In this document: positions 56,001 through 64,000 of the stretch, one piece after another | Numbering within the stretch: position 1 is the stretch's first letter | Layout: every line of letters starts with the position of its first letter | Origin: Pisaster brevispinus | Taxonomy: Eukaryota > Echinodermata > Asteroidea > Forcipulatida > Asteriidae | Assembly: GCA_023634235.1 (NCBI GenBank) | Contig: JAMKCF010000016.1 | Location: 8,231,366 to 8,295,365, forward strand | Direction: 5' to 3' | DNA length: 64,000 bases | Program-made: the position numbers and the translations under genes | The notes under the pieces: model-generated | Database searches by the model: none | The model's input: only the letters and a program-made list of their open reading frames with translations | Told to the model about the DNA's origin: nothing

Positions 56001-59000
56001 TTGATGTAGACTGATTCATTATATTTGCTAAGCCCAACAATGAAAGCCAAAATACGGCTTGTCGTGGCCGAGCGGTCAAGCACACTGGACTCAAGCTCTG
56101 GCATTTCTGGTCAGCAGAATGTGGGTTCAAGTCCGGGTCTTGACATATGTGTCCTTCAGTAAGACACTTAACCATTATTGCTTCATCCTTCGGATGGGAC
56201 GTAAAGCCGAACGGTAGGTCCCACGTGTTGTGTAATGCACGCAAAAGAACTCAGTTACACTTACTGCCATGAGAAGGAATTGCCCTGTATTTCTAGCAGT
56301 GGCTGCTGAATGCACCACCCCATCTTGTAAACCATTAGAAGGTGCTACATAAATGGATCTCATAATTCAAAACTCTATCCTGTTGAAAACCAAAGAATGA
56401 GCACTTTGATACACCCATAGGGATGTGATAATGCGCTATAAAAGAACCCAATATTATTAAGAGGTTAGGACCAAGTCGTATCCATCACTAATAAGGGAAA
56501 CCATTAATGGTCAGTTGCTTTTGTGTGCAGGGCTTAGTGGATTGGCCAATCAAAGTGAGCTGCACTTTCTATACTATCTTACCTGTGTTAGCAGAGCTGT
56601 CTTGGCGTCCTCACCATAGCGATTCCGAAGGCATGGTCCGCAGAACTGACCCCTGACCCCGGTACAGCCACTAAAGCGACAAACAGTCTTCATATCGAGC
56701 GTTTTCTGTCGGCACTGGTGGCAGGTTGTGCCCTGTCAAAATTAGAATACAAAGACACCTAAATAGTATTTTAATTTAAAAATTAAAAGTGCTGTTTTAT
56801 GGAGCTACATGACTAGGTTTTGAGTTGGTTTACACACCTTGGTTGCATACCAGACAAAACTGACATCGAAAAAAAAGAGTCGACTGTCAAAACTCTGGGT
56901 TTCAACATTTCAATGTGCAGAATCAATTGGGGTGAGAGGGGTCTGCCCCCCCCCCACACCCTCTCTCAAAAAAATAAATAATAAAATAAATAAAAGTGGC
57001 AGTGTGTGACCATTACCTCGAGTCGTACTTTGGCCTTGTCATGTTTGTGTTATAATAAAGGTGAGGGGATGGGCTACCATTGCGATCATGTGTTTCTGTC
57101 AAATCAGATGAAAGTGCGTACAAGGAAATCAAAAGGCAACAATCTGCTTGAGCGTTGGACGTAACTTTTTAGTCAATGACCTTTGACATACCACTTCAGC
57201 ATTGTATTTCTTGTCCCTCACACACTCAGCAACCATATTAAGTTCTTCCTCCGTGATATCTTCCGGCTGTCTGATGACCACTGGAGGGCGCTGTGCCTTG
57301 CGCCGTTTCGTTGGTGTCGGCAGACACTCCTCTTCCTCGTCTTCAAAGATTTTAAACTCAGGATCTGAATCATCATCGGAGGCGTGCGCTTTCTTGAATG
57401 TCGGGCCGAACTTAATTATTAATTTCTACAAAAAGAACCCCCCCAAAAACATTTCCGTGGTAAACAACTTCTTATTATGTACAACTGACCAGAAAATTTG
57501 ATACCAAAATGAGAAAAAAAGCTGTCCGCACAGTTTCACATTTGAACTGTTTTTATTTGAACAAGCATAGACATGTAAGGGAAGATTTATCTCATTTGTC
57601 TTTTGGGTAATACGTTTAAATTTAAAAGAATTGAAAGATGTATTTATCAGACTCACAAAGTTAAATCAAAAGTGAGGGATTATTGTTCAAAAACTCAAAA
57701 ACCCTGGACTTGTACACTCGTGAGTTTACTGACCCGATGCTAAAAACACTCTTCGAACTCTGGCCTGTAGCCCTGTGTAACTTTTAGACCCACCTTACAA
57801 TAAGATTTTTAAAGAAAACTTAGAGGCCATTTTCTAGACAAGCCACTCACCTGTCCTTCTTTGACTGGGAACAAGTCTTCATCGTCAAGGTACACCTTCA
57901 CGTCATTTTCTTCCACAACCTCTGCCCGTCTTTTCTGCCCCCGGGTGCGGATTCTTGAGGCGCAGGCAAAGAGGGGCGAACTGAGGCGTGCCTTACGGGA
58001 CGGGTTCCTACGTCTTGAGATGAAACTGCAGTCTAGGGTCTTCCTGGTCTTAGGTGATCTCTGAGGAGGCGACAATCGAGGGGTTGTTATTGCACAAAAA
58101 TGAAAAAACCTGGGAATAGTTTACAGGTAGAGAAAATGATCAAAAAGCATTTTTTCCATCTGAATTCCAAACCAAATGCACAGGACCTACAGCTTTATCT
58201 CCCTTCTGAAGAAAACAAAAACACCTATGGTAAAGAATCTTGCCCAAGGACACAAGTACCACAAACGGGACTCAGACCCACACTCTGCTGATCTGACAAC
58301 CAGAGGTTCAATCCATTGCTCTTAACCGCTCGACCATGACACATACGGACGGTTTTCATTTCAACCGTTGTACATTTTGAACCATTTAGCAGGGTGCCTG
58401 GTAGTCTTGGTTCCAAGACCTTCGCATGGATCAATTCGAACAGAATGAGTCCACTATCCATCGTTGGTAGTTCTCACCGAAATGGATCAATTCAAACAAC
58501 AGAGGGCGTCACTATCCTCGGTTCGATTTCCAGCTTGCGCGAAGGTCTTGGATATCTTGTATGAGGGTGCTTAAATGTTTCATTGTTTTTCCCCCGACTT
58601 TCCGGGGAAACCAATCAACGATCGAGTTTGCACCTTTTCGTGAATTATTCATGATTCGCCACGTGTTTCTAACAGCTAGCTCGCTATGGGACGTTGTTGT
58701 GAATGGTATTGTGGCGAAAAGTACCTTCTCGCAAGGAATTATTATAAAGTGAATAAAATGCATTCTGAAAAGAGCTTGACAGTGGGTTAGGGTTTGGACT
58801 TAAAAATTCTCTAGATTATTCTGAAATTGCTTACCTTTTGTTAATAATAATCACTACTCAAAATATATTTTGGCATAAAAACTTACTTGGTAACGAGCAA
58901 AGGAGAGCTGTTGATAGTATAAAACATTGTGAGAAACGACTCCCTCTGGAGTAACGTAGTTTTTGAGAACGGGTTAATTTCACTAAAATATTTGAATCTG

Positions 59001-62000
59001 AGAAAGACTTCAGGCCTGAAGCCTTTTTCAGGCATCTGAAAGCACACACATTGTGCAACAAGGGTGTTTTTTCTTTCATTATTTTCTAGCAACTTCGATG
59101 ACCACCATTGAGCCCAAATTTTCACAGATTTGTTATGTTTTATGCATATGTTGAGATACGCCAAGTGAGAATACTGGTCTTTGACAATTACCAAACGTGT
59201 CTAGTGCTAACTTAGTCTTTGTTTGTTGAAGGTTTACAGGAACAGTGAAGGAATGAAGGAATGGTAAACGATAACGCATGAACATAGATTTCCACACACA
59301 TGTACATGTATGGTAAAAAATAGGCTGGCTAAAATTGTATTACATTTATTTATGCACTTTGACCTTGCAAAGGAAACTGCATCATATCTATGCACAGGGC
59401 GCGCGTTATTTGAAAAGCCAGTCAAAACCGCAAAGAGCAACACACACACACACACACACTGAGACAACGACGCTGGTGCCCGGAATTTGAAACGCTCCTT
59501 ATATGCAGCACTTTATAAAATATAAGGTCAATCGTGTCGACGACCTTGTGACCTTTCTTATCTTGCTTTTCTTGCAAGCTTGTCATTTTAGTCACTAATA
59601 TGAATAAAACATGACTTGATGCTTCATGGAAATAACTTGGCCACGCCTTCTTAAACAAGATATCCAAGACATTACTACAGACAGTCGTCAACCAAAATTA
59701 ATTCAAGAAGAAAAGCGCGCCCTCTGTAGGGTTATCACGTTACGTTACGAGTATGAGATAGTGACGTCTTGGACCGAGACTAGGTGACTGGAAGACACCC
59801 GATGGTGTTTTGGAAATTCTTAAGGTACTTCATTGGTCTGGAGAGCAGGCCCGTAACCACAAGGTATTTTTCTTTTTCTATTTTTTTTTTTTTTTGGGGG
59901 GGGAGGGGGAATATGGTTTGGGGGTGGGGGTGAATATGAAAAACTAAAATTCGCAAATGAAGGTCCAATTCAAGCCTTTTGGTCCATTTTTACAACTTTT
60001 TTAAATATTTAGGGCAGACTTTTTCTTCGTCTTTTGTCTAAAAAACTTTGGCGGACTTTTAAAAATTTTTGGTTTATGAGTGTGAAAGTAGTATAAAGAA
60101 GGATTTTGAGAGACAGCCACCATTGTTTTTCAAATTTATTCCGCATAATGGGAGGTCCGAGTGGTCTGAGATCCCATGGCCGATTAACAGCCAGGGCTTT
60201 CGGTCTAAAATTATGCAATGTGAGGGGAACACGTACCATATTTTCTTGAAAGAGAACAAAAATCCCTGTAACGTCTCATTGTGACAAAAACAATTTCTCA
60301 CAAACAAATTACTCCACCCCTGAGAATAGAAACATTTTGGAAATCCTGGCGACAAGTGGTTAAGGAGTACCTTTGGTGATTTGGAGAGTCGCCGTGGTAA
60401 CCCTGGCATTCCCTTCAGGTCAGCAAGTAACTGGTCAAGCTGTAATCAAACGAAATAAAAAGAGTCAGTGCGAGGAGCGTCCAGGTCAACCTACCGGAAT
60501 ACAAGTTCATTGAACACTAGACTAAGCCAGGGTTCTCCCCATGTACAAGCTAGCATATCGGGTCAAATTTGCGTGACAACATGCGCAAAGTTCCAGCTTT
60601 AGATGTGGGAGGAAAACCCCAGAGAATAATTCCAGGGGAAACCCACGCAATCAGGGAGGGACTGAAAACCCAATTCACACAGTGCCCCTAGAGGGATTCG
60701 AACCGGGGTCCCAGAAGGTGGAAGGTGTAGAAACCCGACCCGAGTTGTTGATGTTACCCGTCCAGCATCTTGAAAGAATCATGGGCTGCTTGCTTGCGAC
60801 TGTGCATGAACAAGGTATTAGGATAAAACATTTAGTTTGACGAGCGCAATTTTTGAAATTAAGCAGAGTAGAGATCCTGCAGATAGCACTTAGTCGAAAT
60901 CATAGACCTCATGCTGACAACCATATGTGGTCAACAAGGGGGAAAACTAGATGAAACTCTTTAAAGCTAGGCAGAGCAGCATGTTCTTTGACTTACACTG
61001 TAATTAACCATTTAGTCATACGTCTGTGTGCAACCGTGTAATCAAGGTAAGTCAACTTACATGGTTGATGACACGCTCTGATTTTAGTAATCACTGGCTC
61101 AATTAATAAGTTGGCAATGCAAAAACCTAACACTGTAATCAGCTGTAATTGCACAGTGCTTACATGAGACTCATGCTAGCTTCTTAGTGTGATAAAGGTA
61201 ATAAGAGGACGCCCTTCCCCAATTTTGACAAGTAAGGCTGAATATAATTGGTCTTATGTTTGTCAACCTTCACTACAATTTTTCCAAAACGACTTCCCGC
61301 TCTGCTTTTAACAAGCGATGACGACTAAATTGTTTTCAAGTGTTTGAGACACTTAAAATTTAAATTCTCTCACCATATTTTAATATAAAATAAGTTTTAA
61401 TTATCTTACCATTGCCTTGTTTTCCTCGATGTTTTTTTGTCGGCGGAACTCATAAGCCACATCTTCGTCTTCGGTCTCCACCTGAGAAAACTTACGTCAA
61501 ACGCAAATTAAAATTAAAACAGTTAAAAAGGCCAATCAGAAACTTTCTATTGCAGCTGGATAGATTTTGATAAAATAATTTATAAGATGACAATATTAAT
61601 TGAAGCCAGCTACAGTAACGAGGAAAGTGAATGCCTTTTTTAATTGCAACTGCATAGCCTACATGTAGGAACCTAACTCTTGTAGTCCCGGCCCTGGGGT
61701 ACCTGGGACTAGTAAGAACTAAGCCGGGATGTAAAATTGGCCCAGCATGATAGCCTCGGTCATGTCCCGCTACTGCCCCGCTGGACAGGGGACTTGTTTT
61801 TGTACATCCCCGGCTATACCCCGACATCGGCATGCGGGGCACTACATGTATTTTACAAACTCTGCAAGATTCTGGCTCCGGATGCCAGGCAATTGTCACA
61901 AATCCTGCACAATCCCGGCCCTAGCATGCCTGTCTTGTCCCAACACTTCCAAAATCCCAACCCCAGCATGTGGGTGGGGCATGATAAAAAAATATTACAC

Positions 62001-63921
62001 CTCGGCTAAGTCCCCGACGTTGTTCCAATAGGGTTGGGCAAAAAAATTGTACAACCTCGGCCAAGTCCCCGCAATTGTCCCGGTAGGGCAGGGAAATTAA
62101 TTGTACGACCTCAGCCAAGTCTCCGCTAATGTACCGGCTAGCAAGGAATGCTTTTTTATTTTGCACATTATGCTTGCCTATCAATCCCAGCTACTTCTCC
62201 CAAAGTCACAGATCCCCAGGGACGAGACTGCAATTGATACGGACAATAGCACTAGCAGTTGAAATCTGCATAGCCCCATAAAAAGTGCCAATATGCTGGA
62301 CTCCCTCCGCTTCTTGGCCCTACGCCCACATAGCATCAGGAGTTGTGATGATTTTAGGAATAGAAACTCATGGTTTTTTTTGCCCCAAATTTCTTCCCAA
62401 TATTCACTTACCTACAGAGCAGTTTTGGCGAGTATATTTAAACAAATCTGTGCAAGCTCGATTTAAAGTAATTTTATGAAAAATCTCCAGTGGGTCCACA
62501 ATCCTGGTATCGGCATGTCAGACATGGGGGGGGGGCAAGTAAAAAGAAACTTAACCTCGGCCAAGTCTCTGCTAATTGTCCCGGTGTAGGGCAGGTCAAC
62601 AAATTGTACAATGTTAAAATAGTCCTTAGCAAAGTCTCCGCTATTGTCCCGGCTGTAACCGGTAACGGGGCAGTGTTTTGCACATCCTTGTGGGGTCTCT
62701 GTTCAGGCTAATTCTTCAAAGTCCCGGGTGCTCCAGGGCAGCTACACAATTGATACATGCATAACCTAGCAATTAGAATCTGTCATACACTTACGGATCT
62801 GCCCCTTCCCCTAAACCAAGGTCCAGTCCTTTTTTTTTACACAGTGTGATCGAGTATGGAGATTGGCCTATTTCCACTTACACCAGTGCTTCTTTGACGA
62901 GGGTGGAATAAACCCGAAACAGTCAATAACAAACTAATATTAATTTATAGTTATTCATATCTAATGGAGTTGCAAGATCAATCCATAGACTCAGACTCAA
63001 GTCAGAGCTATTATAAATATGGTCAGTCAGCCCATGGAGGTAGCTACCTCCATCCATGGTCAGCCCAAGGTCAAACCCATGACAAGACCATGGAGGGCGA
63101 AATACGCATCGCATCATGATTATTGACTGAACACGACCATGACAACATGCACAATGAGAAACAACCACAGCACATAATCGTGATAATAATACTATAGCCC
63201 ACCTTGTTAGGTTGTTATTGGTTATGGCTCTCTTTTAACATCGGTCTTACGACTATAATAAGACCGATGTTAAACAGTTAAATGAGAGCCATAACACTAA
63301 CAGCCCAACAAGGTGGGCTAAGCACATAACAGATCGCAGGAGCAGCCCCCCCCCCCCATCATGCCCAAACACAACAGCCACTGTACTGTCATGACTGTGG
63401 TGTGTGGAGTGTGGAGTGTCAGACTCAAGACTCAGAGAGTGTGCCACTGCCAGTAATCAGTATACAATCTCCATCTCCATTGATTAAGTCAGCAAAATAT
63501 CCTGCTGGATACATCAACGCTAACTTGTATACAATTATAATTAGTACATAAATATTCATTGCAAGATCAGTCCATAGAGCTATATCATGGTCAGTTAGCC
63601 CATTATCGTATTTTCTGAACACAGCATGCACAACCACTGACCAGACCGTCAACAACAACCACTGACCAGACCGTCAACAACAACCACAGCACACAGAGCA
63701 CGTACGCACACGAGCGAGCAGCCCACCACCTGCACACCCCCGTCATATGCCCACGTTCACTCGTCTTGTGGCGGACGGGCCAAAACTTTCAAGACACATT
63801 TTCGCCACAATTTTCACAAATGAATATAAAACAAAGTTACGTGTCAACTCTCAGTTAACACATGTACCACAATTGGTTATAAGTTGACCACTCCTAGTCC
63901 TACCTTCCGTAAAGAAGCCAT
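49932..63921 (-). CDS. CDCA7: CDCA7: cell division cycle-associated 7, HELLS-partner zinc-finger protein
   Basis: Spliced minus-strand model. Exons: 63921-63904, 61481-61410, 60439-60371, 58060-57851, 57425-57192, 56732-56583, 50072-49932. All introns are GT-AG and phase 0; 297 codons plus a stop. The N-terminal part holds a helix ending [17 protein letters not shown], which matches the conserved CDCA7 segment implicated in HELLS binding. The middle is basic and acidic low-complexity with likely nuclear localisation signals ([16 protein letters not shown]). Residues about 202-280 form the zf-4CXXC_R1 domain: CHQC, CGPC, CPPC, CNCSFC and GRHATG. CDCA7 recruits and activates HELLS to remodel nucleosomes for maintenance of CpG methylation; mutations in the human zinc finger cause ICF syndrome 3. 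At 297 residues it is shorter than the roughly 370 of human CDCA7, mostly in the N-terminus, so an unseen exon inside the 2.4-kb intron 1 is possible. Confidence 0.93.
50665..50770. repeat. short dispersed repeat with GAGTCTTTCTCGAAGGC hairpin, copy 2
   Basis: AGACTGACGTTTTGACCAAA, CAGAGTCTTTCTCGATGCC, then the inverse GGCATCGAGAAAGACTCTG-like arm (TTCGAGAAAGACTCTGCTAG) and GGTCAAAGCGTCAGACC. Confidence 0.55.
50832..50962 (-). mobile_element. tRNA-derived SINE copy, head half
   Basis: On the minus strand: TTGTGGCCAAGGGGTCAAGC, GAGCTCTGGTGTTTCTGATC, GTGGGTTTGAGTCTCGGTC. Confidence 0.78.
51420..51536 (-). mobile_element. tRNA-like SINE head (second family)
   Basis: On the minus strand TAGCTCAGTTGGTAGAGCAC (A-box) and GGTTCAAATCCCGC (B-box), followed by an AT-rich tail. 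The acceptor and T stems do not pair well, so it is called a SINE rather than a working tRNA. Confidence 0.7.
54080..54106. repeat. (AG)n microsatellite
   Basis: About 13 AG dinucleotides in CDCA7 intron 6. Confidence 0.95.
54351..54526. mobile_element. MITE, ATAGACC family, best-preserved copy
   Basis: Ends TATAGACCTTATGCA and TGCATAAGGTCTAT are clear inverted repeats. Inside lie GCCGCCATCT (inverse of AGATGGCGGC) and ATGATGTCATG. It lies in CDCA7 intron 6. Confidence 0.85.
56061..56365 (+). mobile_element. tRNA-derived SINE, fullest copy
   Basis: The head GTCGTGGCCGAGCGGTCAAG has an A-box of class II tRNA (Leu/Ser) type; GGTTCAAGTCCGG is the B-box. The body contains TGTCCTTCAGTAAGACACTT, GGATGGGACGTAAAGCCG and GGTGCTACATAAATGGATC. 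Open frames across it are not genes. Confidence 0.85.
56583..56732 (-). CDS. CDCA7: CDCA7 exon 6: first half of the zf-4CXXC_R1 domain
   Basis: 50 codons, GACAG to [22 protein letters not shown] and [18 protein letters not shown] are nearly identical to the vertebrate CDCA7/CDCA7L finger. All cysteines expected for zinc binding in this half are present. Confidence 0.98.
57192..57425 (-). CDS. CDCA7: CDCA7 exon 5: acidic region and lead into zinc finger
   Basis: 78 codons, TTGTAG to GTATGT. Acidic runs SDDDSDPEF and FEDEEEE, basic [10 protein letters not shown], then [17 protein letters not shown], the conserved (I)RP.E(D/E)ITEEEL motif immediately N-terminal to the CDCA7 zinc finger. Confidence 0.95.
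57851..58060 (-). CDS. CDCA7: CDCA7 exon 4: basic low-complexity region
   Basis: 70 codons, CCTCAG to [17 protein letters not shown] parallels the SRRNPERRAR stretch of vertebrate CDCA7. Then [10 protein letters not shown] and an acidic end [14 protein letters not shown]. Confidence 0.93.
58231..58344 (-). mobile_element. tRNA-derived SINE copy, head half
   Basis: On the minus strand: GTCATGGTCGAGCGGTTAAG, GATCAGCAGAGTGTGGGTCT, GTGTCCTTGGGCAAGATTC. Confidence 0.78.
59440..59459. repeat. (CA)n microsatellite
   Basis: About ten CA dinucleotides in CDCA7 intron 3. Confidence 0.95.
60371..60439 (-). CDS. CDCA7: CDCA7 exon 3
   Basis: 23 codons, TTACAG to [29 protein letters not shown]. It completes the NKAM-L..L...L helix pattern of the family. 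RRLSKSPK may be a phosphorylation site. Confidence 0.85.
60575..60750 (-). mobile_element. SINE-like repeat with B-box, third family
   Basis: On the minus strand CCCGGTTCGAATCCCTCTAG is followed by GGGTTTTCAGTCCCTCCCTG, GGGTTTCCCCTGGAATTATT and GGGGTTTTCCTCCCACATCT. Confidence 0.6.
61410..61481 (-). CDS. CDCA7: CDCA7 exon 2
   Basis: 24 codons, TCTCAG to [32 protein letters not shown]-x-x-N-K-A-M is the conserved helix start seen in vertebrate CDCA7. Confidence 0.88.
61680..62770. repeat. imperfect repeats CCTCGGCCAAGTCCCCGC...TGTCCCGGTAGGGCAGG
   Basis: Units of about 55-60 bases recur at about 61999-62110 and 62548-62700, with looser CCCGGCCCTAGCATGC variants from 61685 to 61980. The two blocks share a common 3' part (AATTGATAC..GCATA). 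All of it lies in CDCA7 intron 1. Confidence 0.7.
62940..63685. repeat. duplicated segments in CDCA7 intron 1
   Basis: TTGCAAGATCAATCCATAGA...ATGGTCAGTCAGCCCA (62971-63035) and the later ACAACCACAGCACA are echoed at 63560-63605 and 63670-63695. CAACCACTGACCAGACCGTCAACAA is also repeated in tandem at 63632-63680. Confidence 0.6.
63194..63321. repeat. foldback element in CDCA7 intron 1
   Basis: AGCCCACCTTGTTAGGTTGT and TTATGGCTCTC, TTTAACATCGGTCTTA pair with TAAGACCGATGTTAAA, GAGAGCCATAA and CCAACAAGGTGGGCT. Confidence 0.9.
63904..63921 (-). CDS. CDCA7: CDCA7 exon 1 (first six codons)
   Basis: ATG in a strong context (A at -3, G at +4) encodes MASLRK and ends AAG|GTAGGA. It is placed by phase, by position upstream of the other exons and by the GC-richer flank. 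A different first exon remains possible. Confidence 0.65.
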
Positions 63922-63923
63922 TT

Positions 63924-63956
63924 TTAAAGAGCTGTTTTGTTGTGCGCAAACGTCAT
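63924..63956 (-). promoter_or_regulatory. upstream ORF (10 codons) before CDCA7
   Basis: If transcription starts above 63956, the 5' leader holds ATGACG...CTTTAA, a 10-codon ORF. It ends two bases before the CDCA7 ATG, a spacing that could allow reinitiation or repress translation. The transcript start is not known from sequence. Confidence 0.4.
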
Positions 63957-64000
63957 GTACGGTGTGCTGACTAGCTGCGCCTTCGCGGTTTAGGATGTTC

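Larger units (their letters stand above)
50073..56582. other. CDCA7 intron 6 (6.5 kb)
   Basis: Splits the zinc-finger domain between the CGPC and CPPC halves. It holds SINE pieces, the GAGTCTTTCTCG repeat, a MITE and an (AG)n run. No internal gene seen; 51540-53950 and 54530-56040 look unique and AT-rich. Confidence 0.8.

Overview
The window looks like nuclear DNA of a marine invertebrate, most likely a deuterostome and perhaps an echinoderm. The grounds are short exons with GT-AG introns of 0.2-13 kb, two genes of animal-specific families, and introns packed with foldback MITEs, tRNA-derived SINEs, satellites and worn retroelements. The echinoderm placement is inference from the general look of gene structure and repeats, not from a search.

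Two multi-exon genes are supported, both on the minus strand. (1) Positions 40339 down to about 2728: a metabotropic GABA-B receptor, subunit-2-like, built from 16 phase-compatible exons (784 codons if the read-through stop is used). It has a signal peptide, a Venus-flytrap ligand domain, seven membrane helices and a short C-terminal coiled coil. (2) Positions 63921 down to 49932: CDCA7, the zinc-finger partner of the HELLS/LSH chromatin remodeller, 7 exons and 297 codons, every intron in phase 0. CDCA7 lies upstream of the receptor in the same orientation. About 9.6 kb of repeat-rich DNA separates them (40340-49931) and holds a DIRS-like tyrosine-recombinase retroelement remnant and the 3' end of a LINE.

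Layout: 1-2727 repeat-rich 3' flank of the receptor gene with nested palindromes; 2728-11673 C-terminal, membrane and linker exons; 11757-13102 a 26-bp minisatellite in intron 7; 13433-18870 Venus-flytrap exons; 18871-26595 intron 2 with a duplicated 1-kb block; 26596-26733 exon 2; 26734-40099 intron 1 with a 117-bp satellite; 40100-40339 exon 1; 40340-49931 intergenic; 49932-63921 CDCA7; the last 79 bases are its 5' flank.

The two genes have no evident joint pathway. The receptor is a surface G-protein-coupled receptor; CDCA7 acts in the nucleus in replication-coupled maintenance of DNA methylation. The best leads are a mosaic ligand pocket in the receptor, a stop codon that appears to be supplied by a MITE end, splice sites whose intronic flanks are made of repeats, a MITE family carrying CRE-like and YY1-like motifs, and a small upstream ORF in CDCA7.
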